Shown: positions 7,495-16,026 of the stretch, piece by piece | Layout of the letters: every line of letters begins with the position of its first letter | How positions within the stretch are numbered: the first letter of the stretch is position 1 | Assembly (NCBI GenBank): GCA_036271875.1 | Contig: DATAZU010000005.1 | Span: forward strand, 124,001-188,000 | Direction of reading: 5' to 3' | Source: Galbitalea sp036271875 | GTDB lineage: Bacteria > Actinomycetota > Actinomycetes > Actinomycetales > Microbacteriaceae | Length of the DNA: 64,000 nucleotides | Notes under the pieces: generated by a model | What the model was told of the DNA's origin: nothing | Databases searched by the model: none | Seen by the model: only the letters and a program-made list of their open reading frames with translations | Program-made: the position numbers and the translations under genes

Positions 7495-10400
7495 CGATCA
7501 GCTCCGACTTCCACACGTCGATTACCAGCACACCCCGGTTGGCGTACTGTCCCGCCTCGACCGTGGCGCGCCGGGATCCGGCGCCCGCGTTCATTGCTGC
7601 ATCCGTAGCCGGATCGCTCGTGAACTCGATGGTCACGCTCGTGGCGAGAGTCTCGCCAGCTATGGTCTCACTGAAGTCGCCGAGCGCGCGAACGTCATCT
7701 TCGGATCCGCCGCGGATCGCCAGAGTGATCCGGTCGCTGACTTCCAGCGCAGCCGATTTGCGGGTGTCCTGGATGGCACGGATGACATCGCGAGCCAAAC
7801 CCTCCGCCTCGAGTTCCGGCGTGAGTTCGGTGTCCAGGAGCACGAATCCCTCGTGTTCGAGGAACGCGATTGCGGCGGACCGGGATGCGGCGGTCAACTG
7901 AAGATCGAATTCGCCGGGAAGCAGTTCCACCTCACCGACGAGCACGTTCTCGCCCTTCCGGCTCCAGTCGCCCGCTTTCGCCGCCCGGATGGCGGACTGA
8001 ACCTGCTTCCCGATTCGGGGCCCCGCTGCGCGCGCGTTCACCGTCAGGGTTCGCGTGATGCCGTATGCGTCGAGACTGCCGGGATCGAACTGCTCCAGAT
8101 CGACCCGCTTGACGTTGAGCTCTTCGCCGAGGAGCTCACCAAACGAACCGAGCGCCTCGGGGTCGGCCGTGACGACGGTGATTGCCGCGAGCGGTAGACG
8201 AACTCGGAGTCCCCTCGCCTTGCGCAGCGCCAGTCCCGCGGAGGCGACCTCACGCACGAGATCCATTGCGCCGACCAGCGTCGGATCGGACGGGAACTCG
8301 GACGCGTCCGGCCAGTCCGTAAGGTGCACGCTCCGACCGCCGGTGAGCCCCTGCCAGATGTCTTCCATGACGAGGGGAGCCAGCGGCGCGGCGAGGCGCG
8401 TAACCGTTTCGAGAACGGTGAACAGCGTGTCGAACGCGTCGGTGTCGGTGCCCGCCCAGAAGCGCTCGCGTGACCGCCGCACGTACCAGTTCGTAAGGAC
8501 CTCGGCGAAGTCGCGAAGCTTGGCTGCGGCGAGCGGGGTATCGAAGGACTCGAGGTCATTCGTGACATCCTCGATGAGCCCGCGCGTCTTGGCGAGCAGG
8601 TACCGGTCGAGCACGTTGGTCGAGTCAGTTCGTCGTGTGGCACTGTAACCGCTCGACTTGTTGGCTTCAGGCCCTTCGACAGGCTCAGGGACCGAGGTCG
8701 CGCTCGCGCTGAGCCCCGTCGAAGCGCCCGCGCTGAGCCCCGTCGAAGCGTTCGCATACAGTGTGAAAAAGTAATAGGTGCTCCAGATCGGCAGCAGGAA
8801 CTGGCGCACCGCTTCCCGGATGCCCTCCTCACTGACGACGAGGTTGCCGCCACGGATGACGGATGAGGCCATCAGGAACCAGCGCATCGCATCCGCGCCG
8901 TCCCGGTCGAACACCTCGGAAACATCCGGATAGTTGCGCAAAGACTTCGACATCTTCTGCCCGTCGCTGCCAAGCACGATTCCGTGGCTCAGCACATTGC
9001 CGAAGGCAGGCCGATCGAAGAGAGCGGTCGACTGCACGTGGAGCAGGTAGAACCAGCCGCGGGTCTGTCCGATGTATTCAACGATGAAGTCGGCCGGGCT
9101 GTGAGTGTCGAACCAGTCGGCATTCTCGAACGGATAGTGCACCTGCGCGAAGGGCATCGACCCGGAGTCGAACCAGACATCGAAGACGTCCTCGATGCGT
9201 CGCATGGTCGATTTGCCGGACGGATCATCCGGATTGGGCCTCGTCAGCTCGTCGATGAACGGTCGATGCAGGTCGGGCTCGCCGTTGTCGCCGAGCGGAA
9301 GCACGCCGAAATCCGCCTTCAGTTCGGCGAGCGAACCGTAGACATCCACTCGCGGAAACTCGGGGTTATCGCTCTTCCAGACCGGGATGGGCGAACCCCA
9401 GTACCTGTTGCGTGAGACCGACCAGTCGCGGGCATTCGCGATCCACTTGCCGAACTGCCCGTACTTGACGTTGTCCGGAACCCAGTTGATGTCGTCGTTC
9501 AGTTCGCTCATCCGGTCGCGGAACTCCGTGACCCGAACGAACCAGCTCGATACCGCCTTGTAGATGAGCGGATTGCGGCAGCGCCAGCAGTGCGGATAGC
9601 TGTGCTCGTAGCTCGCCTCTCGGAGCAGCCGACCGTCCGCGCGCAGCTTCTGGATAAGCGGCTTGTTCGCCTCGAAGACCTGCAGGCCCGCAACATCCTC
9701 GATTATCGGGAGAAACCTTGCGCCGTCGTCGACGGAGATGATGACCGGGATGTCCGCTGCCGCGCACGCCACCTGGTCGTCCTCGCCGTATGCCGGCGCC
9801 TGGTGCACGATGCCGGTGCCCTCGCCCGTGGCAACGTAGTCGGCGACAAGGATCTGCCAGGCGTTCTGGGTTCCCCACTTCTCAGTGTCGGCGTAGTAGT
9901 CCCACAGCCGGTCGTAGCGAACGCCGGCGAGCTTGCTGCCCACGATGCTTGTCCCAACGCCGCTTGGCCCGTGGAACGCGTCTTTGGCTTGCTCAAGCGT
10001 CTCGTATCCAAAGTCCTTAAAGTACGAACCGAGCGTGTCCGCCGCGAGCAGGTATTGGTGCACTCCGTCTGCGCTCGGGACAACCCAGTACGGGATGTCC
10101 GGTCCAACCGCGAGTGCAAGGTTGGTCGGCAGCGTCCACGGGGTCGTCGTCCAGGCGAGCGCCTCCACCCCGGTGAGACCGAGCGTCTCCGCCTTCTCCC
10201 CGACGAGCGGGAACGTGACCGTGACCGACTGGTCCTGCCGCATCTTGTAGACGTCGTCGTCCATTCGCAGCTCGTGGTTCGACAGGGGCGTCTCGTCGTG
10301 CCAGCAGTACGGCAGTACCCGGAACCCCTCGTACGCAAGGCCCTTGTCCCACAGCTGCTTGAACGCCCAGAGAACGGACTCCATAAACGTCACATCGAGA

Positions 10401-10876
10401 GTCTTGTAGTCGTTCTCGAAATCGACCCAGCGCGCCTGCCGCGTCACGTAGTTCTCCCACTCGCGCGTGTAGGCGAGCACGGACTCGCGGGCCTTTGCGT
10501 TGAACGCGCCGATCCCCATGTCTTCGATCTCGTGTTTCTCGGTGATGCCCAGCTGGCGCATGGCCTCGAGCTCGGCTGGCAACCCGTGCGTATCCCACCC
10601 GAATCGGCGGTGAACCTGCTTGCCTCGCATGGTCTGGAAGCGCGGGAAGAGGTCCTTGGCGTATCCGGTCAGCAGGTGACCGTAGTGCGGAAGACCATTC
10701 GCGAACGGCGGCCCGTCATAGAAGACCCACTCGTCGCATCCGTTCCGCTGGTCAATGGATGCCTGAAAGGTGCCGTCGGCCTTCCAGAATGCGAGGATGC
10801 CCTCCTCGATCTCCGGAAATTTCGGGGACGCAGGAACACCGTTCGTGCCACTCGAAGATTTCTTGGGGTAGGCCAT
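7487..10876 (-). CDS. ileS: Isoleucyl-tRNA synthetase
   Basis: Class Ia synthetase of 1129 residues. The HIGH-type motif is HYGH (64-67, in GPPFANGLPHYGH) and KMSKS is at about 641-645. The CP1 editing region contains TTTPWTLPTNLA. The C-terminal region continues through an anticodon-binding domain and a long tail typical of actinobacterial/eukaryotic-type IleRS. Residues ~710-735 (Ala/Ser/Thr/Gly-rich, with VPEPVEG) are an in-frame insertion of the dispersed repeat and lie between the catalytic core and the anticodon domain. Expression should be controlled by the T-box leader immediately upstream. Confidence 0.97.
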   Translation of the reverse strand: MAYPKKSSSGTNGVPASPKFPEIEEGILAFWKADGTFQASIDQRNGCDEWVFYDGPPFANGLPHYGHLLTGYAKDLFPRFQTMRGKQVHRRFGWDTHGLPAELEAMRQLGITEKHEIEDMGIGAFNAKARESVLAYTREWENYVTRQARWVDFENDYKTLDVTFMESVLWAFKQLWDKGLAYEGFRVLPYCWHDETPLSNHELRMDDDVYKMRQDQSVTVTFPLVGEKAETLGLTGVEALAWTTTPWTLPTNLALAVGPDIPYWVVPSADGVHQYLLAADTLGSYFKDFGYETLEQAKDAFHGPSGVGTSIVGSKLAGVRYDRLWDYYADTEKWGTQNAWQILVADYVATGEGTGIVHQAPAYGEDDQVACAAADIPVIISVDDGARFLPIIEDVAGLQVFEANKPLIQKLRADGRLLREASYEHSYPHCWRCRNPLIYKAVSSWFVRVTEFRDRMSELNDDINWVPDNVKYGQFGKWIANARDWSVSRNRYWGSPIPVWKSDNPEFPRVDVYGSLAELKADFGVLPLGDNGEPDLHRPFIDELTRPNPDDPSGKSTMRRIEDVFDVWFDSGSMPFAQVHYPFENADWFDTHSPADFIVEYIGQTRGWFYLLHVQSTALFDRPAFGNVLSHGIVLGSDGQKMSKSLRNYPDVSEVFDRDGADAMRWFLMASSVIRGGNLVVSEEGIREAVRQFLLPIWSTYYFFTLYANASTGLSAGASTGLSASATSVPEPVEGPEANKSSGYSATRRTDSTNVLDRYLLAKTRGLIEDVTNDLESFDTPLAAAKLRDFAEVLTNWYVRRSRERFWAGTDTDAFDTLFTVLETVTRLAAPLAPLVMEDIWQGLTGGRSVHLTDWPDASEFPSDPTLVGAMDLVREVASAGLALRKARGLRVRLPLAAITVVTADPEALGSFGELLGEELNVKRVDLEQFDPGSLDAYGITRTLTVNARAAGPRIGKQVQSAIRAAKAGDWSRKGENVLVGEVELLPGEFDLQLTAASRSAAIAFLEHEGFVLLDTELTPELEAEGLARDVIRAIQDTRKSAALEVSDRITLAIRGGSEDDVRALGDFSETIAGETLATSVTIEFTSDPATDAAMNAGAGSRRATVEAGQYANRGVLVIDVWKSELIDV
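8672..8750 (+). repeat. Dispersed repeat inside ileS
   Basis: CCCTTCGAC...CTCAGGGACC (8672-8693) followed by two degenerate units GCTGAGCCCCGTCGAAGC in inverted orientation. It is translated in frame in ileS as a low-complexity linker containing VPEPVEG. It belongs to the same family as the copies at 2043, 11034, 46538 and 63584. Confidence 0.85.
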
Positions 10877-11140
10877 CGGTCTCTCTCACTCGTGCAATGG
10901 ATCGTTCTGCACGAGGACGACAGATGCCGCGGTACCACCTCGTTTGCCCACCGAGCCGAAGCCCGGCAAACCTCTCTGGTAGCTGTATCGGGCTTACCCG
11001 GTCGGTTCTACTTGCCCTAATCGTTGCCCAGCCGGTCCCTGAGGACCGGTGTGGTCCCTGAGGACCGGTGTGGTCCCTGAGCTTGTCGAAGGGTGTTCTT
11101 CCGACGACTCCCCGGTGATGGCCGGATCGCAGTCACTGCA
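10877..11140 (-). promoter_or_regulatory. Translational T-box riboswitch controlling ileS
   Basis: The leader senses uncharged tRNA-Ile. The T-box core GGTGGTACCGCG is the complement of 10928-10939. The Stem I part reads ATC-ACCGGGGAG...TCGGAAGAAC, with the Ile specifier ATC as the complement of 11117-11119. The antisequestrator pairs ACGAGG (10938-10943) with CCTCGT (10911-10916). The alternative is a perfect 8-bp stem between 10889-10896 and 10908-10915, right next to the GAGAGAG ribosome site. No intrinsic terminator is present, so control is translational, as established for actinobacterial ileS T-boxes with short Stem I. The linker between Stem I and the T-box core carries three units of the dispersed repeat. 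Confidence 0.9.
11034..11093 (+). repeat. Dispersed repeat in the ileS T-box linker
   Basis: Two 19-nt units GGTCCCTGAGGACCGGTGT (11034-11052, 11053-11071) and one full unit GGTCCCTGAGC..GTCGAAGGG (11072-11093). Each of the first two can fold on itself (GGTCC..GGACC). They sit between the specifier domain and the antisequestrator. Confidence 0.85.
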
Positions 11141-11143
11141 TCC

Positions 11144-11165
11144 ATCTTATCGGTCGCTCGACCGA
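11144..11165 (-). promoter_or_regulatory. Candidate ileS -10 element with adjoining palindrome
   Basis: On the minus strand TAAGAT (complement of 11144-11149) is a good -10 about seven bases before the presumed leader start. Directly upstream is a perfect palindrome TCGGTCG-CT-CGACCGA (11150-11165), filling the -10/-35 spacer where a repressor could act. No strong -35 is visible. Confidence 0.4.
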
Positions 11166-11196
11166 CCACGCTCGCGGGTAATACGGATATGTCCCC

Positions 11197-11210
11197 GGGG
11201 CAAAAGCCCC
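11197..11210. repeat. Short hairpin GGGGC-AAAA-GCCCC in the divergent region
   Basis: A 5-bp GC stem with a tetraloop followed by TAAAAATATATT, between the ileS promoter and the secreted-protein gene at 11399. Neither flanking gene ends here, so it is unlikely to be a terminator. The remaining ~190 bases to the start codon show no gene. Confidence 0.35.
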
Positions 11211-11398
11211 TAAAAATATATTTCGGGTGCGCGCGACAAACACACGTAGGCTGCGCAGTAATTAACGAAGCCTCGCGACTTGCTTACCCCTTGGCCGCGA
11301 AGCTGTGCACGCGCTTGCCCTAGTTCTCGTGCACGCTCGGTGGCGCCTGTTCGCGCCTAACCACACCTGAATACACCTAGCAAACCCAAGGAAACTCG

Positions 11399-13822
11399 AT
11401 GACTCGTGTTGTCTCCGTTCGCGCGCGCCTGCGCGGAACGACAGTAATTGCGGCCTCGGCGGCGCTCGTTGCCGCCGGACTGCTTGTCCCGGGCGCGGCC
11501 AATGCCGTCAGCGCCCCACAAACGAAGTCCAATGTGCTCGGCGGTACCAGCCTGAGCGCTGACGGCTGGACCGGGCCGGCAACCGACCCGGCAAGCGGCT
11601 ACGACTTCAGCACGAACAACGGCGTGCTTCAGGCATCCAATGTCGGTGCAAACGGCGTCATCACGCCACTGGAAAGCCCAACTACGCAGGAGGCGGGCGA
11701 GCCCGGCTACACGAGCGCGTCGTTCGACGCCTACCACATCGCGTTCACGCTCGACGGTCATGCAGCAGGCAGCAACAAGTACGCGGCACAGCCCGGCGTA
11801 TCGCTTGAAGTGGATGCGGACGAGGGCGGAAACCGCGCAGGCGGTGGCATGTACTTCAGCGTGCCATCCAACAATGTTCTCGAGATCGATAACTTCTCGT
11901 CGACCGATCCGTTCGGTGACCTCTGGGCGGGCGCAACAAAGCGCATCACCTTCAAGGCCCCGGTTGCGATTGACTACACCGTGAAATTCGTCGCGGGCGG
12001 CACGGATGTCATCACCGTAAAGGCCAACGGCACGACGGTTCTTTCCACGGGCGCCGGCACATACGAGGGCTACAGCTTCGGCGTCGCCGCCAACGACTAC
12101 ACCTCCAATTCGGCAGCAACCACGCCGGACGCCGACGTTGTCGACCAGGTGCTGTTCCGTGGCACATCCAACGTCTTCAACACCGCCTGGACTCCGGCTA
12201 ACACCGATCCCAGCGTGGCTCCATGGGCGCCCGTGAGCGGCACTGTGCCGACGACACCCGGTGGCGGGTTCACCTTTTCCAAGCTGACATACGGCGCGCT
12301 GCACTCCGGTGGCGCGGCATTCGCCGACAGTTCGGTCGTGTCGACGGCAGCCAGCGCGATCGCAAACTACGAGGACGCCTCCACGTACAACAATTGGCAC
12401 ATCGGCAGCAACGATGACCCGACGGACACCAACCACTACTTCGACGTGCTCTCGAACGGCAATGTTCAGCTGAACGACTTCAACGCCTCGGATGCTCATT
12501 CCACCCAGTTGCTGCATGGAATTGCAACCAACCAGCCAACTGATCTATACGCGCTCGTCGCGAAGGGTCTCGCCTGGACCCTCCCGACCAGCAATTTCGC
12601 GTCCTACCAGATCGCGCTGACCGGCGCCAACGTCGGAACCGGCGGCCAGTTCACCACGCTGCACTCACAGAGTGACACCGAGCACACCGGCCTCAACCTG
12701 GTGCGCCTGAGCGACCCGTGGGTCTCGACCAGGGCGATCGGCGACATTCCGGCTCAGACCGTTGAGCCGCTCGGAACGTTGCTTGCCGCCCTCGAGCCGA
12801 ACGTTGCGAACGACTCGTCCGGCAACGAACCGACCGCTGCGATTACTGCGGCGGACGTCGACGTTGTTGGCTTCGGCGTCGCCAACGAGGCGAACGCCGG
12901 ACAGAGCGTGACGGATGTTGGACCGGTCTACTTCGGCGGCGTGAAGTACACCTTCGCCGCGGCACGTACGATCACGCTCGGCGTTTCAACGGTCACGGGC
13001 ACGGCGGCTGTCGGCAGGGTGCTGACCGGCTCTGTTCCCACCGTCACTCCGGTCGACGCGGCGCTCAGCTACCAGTGGCTGCGCAATGGCGTTGCCATCT
13101 CCGGGGCACGCGGCACGACCCACACCGTTGCTACTGCCGACTACGGCAGGCGGCTGTCGCTGCGAGTCACGGCCAGGGTCACCGGCGACACTACGAAGAC
13201 GACCACTTCGGCACAGACCGCCAAGGTCGTCTTTGGCACGTTTGCTTCGACCGGAAGCGTCGTGGTGAACGGCGGCCCGAACGTTGGCGAGAAGCTAACG
13301 ATCACCAGGCCGACCTACTCGCCCGCGCCGACCAGCTACGCGTACCAGTGGCTGCGCAACGGGATCAAGATCTCGCACGCAACGGCAAGCAGCTACGTTC
13401 TGGCTCCCGCGGATCTCGGCACGACGATCAGCGTGAGCGTGGCGGCGAAGCGGTCATACTATTCGTCGCTGTCGCTCACCAGTGACCCGACCGCCACGGT
13501 GATCCCGGGTGTGCTCGCGGTAACCGCGGCACCGACCATCAAGGGCACGCTGAAATCCGGCATGACGCTCACCGCGAGCAGCGGCGGATGGACGGGCAAC
13601 ACAGTCGCGACGTCGAGCGTAACCAAGCGCTACTTCTGGTTCGTCTCCGACGGCACGGGCATCCCTGACCTCGGCGACCTCGTTCAGGTCGGGACGTCAA
13701 GCACCCTGAAACTCGCATACTGGGCGCAGGGCCTCAAGGTGTCGGTGTACGTGACCGGCGTCGAGGACGGCTACACGAGTGCGACGTCCACGTTCTCGGT
13801 GTTCACCGCGATCGTGCAGTAG
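11399..13822 (+). CDS. Secreted lectin-like protein with three Ig-like repeats
   Basis: 807 residues. A Sec signal peptide (about 1-36, ending ANA) is followed by two beta-rich modules (about 37-280 and 290-515) of unknown specificity that resemble carbohydrate-binding beta-sandwich domains. The C-terminus holds three actinobacterial Ig-like repeats: ~522-615, ~618-703 and ~704-807. The repeat pattern is YQWLRNG-xxISxA followed by a Tyr/Ala-Asp-GxxxSxxVT segment. There is no sortase motif or C-terminal helix, so the protein is released or held non-covalently. The ATG has AAGGAA nine bases upstream. The same repeat type builds the giant proteins at 25-40 kb and the protein at 56651. Confidence 0.75.
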   Translation: MTRVVSVRARLRGTTVIAASAALVAAGLLVPGAANAVSAPQTKSNVLGGTSLSADGWTGPATDPASGYDFSTNNGVLQASNVGANGVITPLESPTTQEAGEPGYTSASFDAYHIAFTLDGHAAGSNKYAAQPGVSLEVDADEGGNRAGGGMYFSVPSNNVLEIDNFSSTDPFGDLWAGATKRITFKAPVAIDYTVKFVAGGTDVITVKANGTTVLSTGAGTYEGYSFGVAANDYTSNSAATTPDADVVDQVLFRGTSNVFNTAWTPANTDPSVAPWAPVSGTVPTTPGGGFTFSKLTYGALHSGGAAFADSSVVSTAASAIANYEDASTYNNWHIGSNDDPTDTNHYFDVLSNGNVQLNDFNASDAHSTQLLHGIATNQPTDLYALVAKGLAWTLPTSNFASYQIALTGANVGTGGQFTTLHSQSDTEHTGLNLVRLSDPWVSTRAIGDIPAQTVEPLGTLLAALEPNVANDSSGNEPTAAITAADVDVVGFGVANEANAGQSVTDVGPVYFGGVKYTFAAARTITLGVSTVTGTAAVGRVLTGSVPTVTPVDAALSYQWLRNGVAISGARGTTHTVATADYGRRLSLRVTARVTGDTTKTTTSAQTAKVVFGTFASTGSVVVNGGPNVGEKLTITRPTYSPAPTSYAYQWLRNGIKISHATASSYVLAPADLGTTISVSVAAKRSYYSSLSLTSDPTATVIPGVLAVTAAPTIKGTLKSGMTLTASSGGWTGNTVATSSVTKRYFWFVSDGTGIPDLGDLVQVGTSSTLKLAYWAQGLKVSVYVTGVEDGYTSATSTFSVFTAIVQ

Positions 13823-13834
13823 CCCGTTCGACAG

Positions 13835-13874
13835 ACGAAGGGGACGCCCGGCAATCGCCGGGTGTCCCCTTCGT
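13835..13874 (+). terminator. Strong terminator-like hairpin
   Basis: A nearly perfect 18-bp stem (ACGAAGGGGAC.CCCGGC / GCCGGG.GTCCCCTTCGT) with an AATC loop, 13 bases after the stop of the secreted protein gene, followed by a T-rich stretch. Confidence 0.8.
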
Positions 13875-13960
13875 TCTCTGCGGGAATTTCCGTGCGCTGC
13901 ACGGAGTCGGACGTCTGACTTATTTGTTTGGCTGGTCAGCATCCAGAGAAAGAGGCCCCC

Positions 13961-14539
13961 GTGTCCACACCAACACCCCAGAAACCGGGCGGCAACCGCC
14001 GCGCCGCCCAGATCGCCCTCATTGTCATTCTCGGTGTGCTCGCGCTGACAGCGATCACACTGACGGTCCTGCAGTTCGTCCAGATTGCTGCTCCCGATCA
14101 CACCACCGCGTCCACGGTGGTGACGCCGACGCAGACGCCAATCCCCGTCGTCACTCCGACCGATCCACCCGCGACGCCGACTCCGACTCCGGCTGCCACC
14201 GTTGCGCCGCCCAAGCCGGTCGACCGCAGCACCCGGTTCACGGGATTCTCTGCGGTGACGCAGGTGAAATGTGACGTCAATTCGGATACCAAGCCGCTCA
14301 TCCGGGTGTCCTGGTCAAGCGCCTACGCCGTGTCCGCGTGGTACACCGCGAACGGTGGCGACGCGGCGACCGACAGGTACATGCAAATCCCGCTCTCCGG
14401 CACTCAGGACAACTTCACGGACAACCACCTGTTCGACTGCTTCCACCGTCCATCGCAGGAGTACACGATCACACTCGTGGCACCAAACGGCCAGCACATC
14501 AGTCGGCACTGGACCGTCACGAACGTCGGCGACCAGTAG
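13961..14539 (+). CDS. Single-pass membrane protein with extracytoplasmic Cys-pair domain (paralogue 1)
   Basis: 192 residues: a short basic N-terminus, one helix (~17-40), a Thr/Pro-rich linker (~45-90) and a ~95-residue outer domain. Its conserved pattern is a Cys (QVKCDV), V-x-W with small residues, a QIPLSG-type turn, a second Cys (LFDCF), then YTITLVAPNGQHISRHWTV. Paralogues at 16027 and 16749 share the layout and both cysteines, so a disulfide is likely. The GTG start at 13961 is preferred over an earlier codon because AGAGG lies six bases before it. The function is unknown; the fold is probably Ig/fibronectin-like. Confidence 0.7.
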   Translation: MSTPTPQKPGGNRRAAQIALIVILGVLALTAITLTVLQFVQIAAPDHTTASTVVTPTQTPIPVVTPTDPPATPTPTPAATVAPPKPVDRSTRFTGFSAVTQVKCDVNSDTKPLIRVSWSSAYAVSAWYTANGGDAATDRYMQIPLSGTQDNFTDNHLFDCFHRPSQEYTITLVAPNGQHISRHWTVTNVGDQ

Positions 14540-14549
14540 GTCGACGCGG

Positions 14550-14577
14550 CTGCGGCGCCGCCTCGACGGCGCTGCAG
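14550..14577. terminator. Bidirectional terminator between convergent genes
   Basis: An 11-bp stem with one mismatch (CTGCGGCGCCG / CGGCGCTGCAG) and a 6-nt loop, in the 38-base gap between the convergent genes ending at 14539 and 14578. Confidence 0.65.
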
Positions 14578-15579
14578 CTAGACCCCCGTGACCTGTCGCT
14601 GCACCAGCCCGTTGATGAGGGCGGCAGCCGTCGTCGCGTCATCCACCGTGATGACGACGATCAGGCCCCTCTTTCGGTGAATCTCCAGTGCCTGGCCCGA
14701 GCGAAGGATGATGCCGATGCGACCGGCCAGATTGAAACGCACTCCCCATCCGCCGTATTGCGAAAACGCGCGGATGTCGACGACAACGGCCCGCTCGACG
14801 TTGTCGAGGGGAATCGTGATGCTCGGGACGCCGAGTACGCTGCGGATTTTCACGCCGCGCGCATCCACTCGGACGGTCCACGCGAGGTTCGAGAGCAGGA
14901 TCACGAGGGCGACGACGGGAATGAACGTGAACCACCAGAATGCTCCAGCGGTCGTGACGACGACAAGGACTTCCGCCGCACCGAGCAACACTCCGATCCC
15001 GGCGAACACCCAGACGAACTCGCGAGAAGCCGACGCGGTGCGGATCCAGGATGCACGCTCCCCGTCGGCGAGCAGTACTGGTGCGACGCTGGTGAGTTCG
15101 GAGTCCGACGGTGATCTGACGGCTCTGGGCATGACAAACCAGGCGCCCACCGAGAGAAGCGATGCGATCACCGCTCCAGCCAGAAGTGAAAGGCCGGGGG
15201 CAGTCGCCGAGGCGACGGATGCCGCGGTTGGCTGATCGAGAAGCGCGCCAGTAAGTCCGACCGCGATCAGCACGCTGACCCACAGCGTTGATACACCGAG
15301 CACCTTGATCATCACGGTCACCGGCGAGCGGTGCGATACGAGCACGGCCGATCCACCGAGCAGCACGATGAGCGGGACGCAGACCGTCGCGATCACGATT
15401 GCATAGGTATACGGCGATCCATAACCGTCGATGTGTCCGGCACTGTCCCAGTGAGTAGCGATTCGAGCGGGAGCGTTTGCGGCCAACGCGAGCGACACGA
15501 GCACGCCGGCGATAGTGATCACGAGCGGCGCAAGAATGGCGACGCTGAGCATGCGAAAACCGTGAAGTGCTGAAGTCAT
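14578..15579 (-). CDS. DUF1648 domain membrane protein
   Basis: 333 residues with about six helices. The N-terminal DUF1648 signature IATHWDSAGHIDGYG is at residues ~40-54. A soluble C-terminal part (about 230-333) follows the last helix. It overlaps the upstream GntR gene by four bases (ATGA). Pairs of a YtrA-type GntR regulator and a DUF1648 protein are common in Gram-positive bacteria and are often linked to cell-envelope stress. That link is from family context only. Confidence 0.8.
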   Translation of the reverse strand: MTSALHGFRMLSVAILAPLVITIAGVLVSLALAANAPARIATHWDSAGHIDGYGSPYTYAIVIATVCVPLIVLLGGSAVLVSHRSPVTVMIKVLGVSTLWVSVLIAVGLTGALLDQPTAASVASATAPGLSLLAGAVIASLLSVGAWFVMPRAVRSPSDSELTSVAPVLLADGERASWIRTASASREFVWVFAGIGVLLGAAEVLVVVTTAGAFWWFTFIPVVALVILLSNLAWTVRVDARGVKIRSVLGVPSITIPLDNVERAVVVDIRAFSQYGGWGVRFNLAGRIGIILRSGQALEIHRKRGLIVVITVDDATTAAALINGLVQRQVTGV

Positions 15580-15929
15580 GAGCTGTATTCCTGTCGGATC
15601 ATTGAAGTGAGTGCGGCAACACCAACGTGCGCGTTGCGAGCCTGGGCTACGAGACGAGGAATGGCCTCTCCCAACTCGGTGTAACTCGCAGCGAGAACGG
15701 TGACGACTGCGCCACGCCCTGGCCTCAGGTCGAGCAGGCCCTCGTCTCGAAGCAACTGGTACGCGCGAAGAACGGTGTGCACGTTGATGTCGAGCGACTC
15801 GGCGATGCCGCGCGCAGCGGGCAACCGCTCGCCAACGCGAACGGTCCCTCGACTGACATCAAAGCGCACCGATGCGGCAATCTGCTCGAAGAGCGGGACG
15901 GGTGACGCCGGGTCGACTCGGATGAGCAT
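15576..15929 (-). CDS. GntR-family transcriptional regulator, YtrA type
   Basis: 117 residues: an N-terminal winged helix (PLFEQIAASVRFDVSRG, then LPAARGIAESLDINVHTVLRAYQLL) and a short C-terminal helical region without the large ligand domain, which is the YtrA subgroup layout. The ATG at 15929 is preferred because AGGA lies seven bases upstream; an ATG two codons earlier (15935) is too close to it. It should repress its own operon with the DUF1648 gene through the inverted repeat at 15944-15956. Confidence 0.85.
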   Translation of the reverse strand: MLIRVDPASPVPLFEQIAASVRFDVSRGTVRVGERLPAARGIAESLDINVHTVLRAYQLLRDEGLLDLRPGRGAVVTVLAASYTELGEAIPRLVAQARNAHVGVAALTSMIRQEYSS

Positions 15930-15943
15930 GCGCATATCCTATT

Positions 15944-15956
15944 GTGCTATTTGCAC
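15944..15956. promoter_or_regulatory. Candidate GntR operator
   Basis: Inverted repeat GTGC-TATTT-GCAC located nine bases before the earlier possible start codon of the GntR gene, overlapping where its promoter must be. Position and symmetry suggest autoregulation. Confidence 0.5.
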
Positions 15957-16026
15957 TAGAACAAGTTGGCTGCCAGCAGCAGTGGCCCTGCCCTCGACCT
16001 AGGCTTAACGCGACGGAAGGAGTGCG

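Noticed and set aside
9590..11020. Long open frame antisense to ileS and its leader
   Set aside because: It runs across the T-box and the ileS start, has no ribosome site and mirrors ileS codons.
11197..11210. GGGGCAAAAGCCCC followed by A/T-rich DNA as an intrinsic terminator
   Set aside because: It lies between divergent promoters and no gene ends there.
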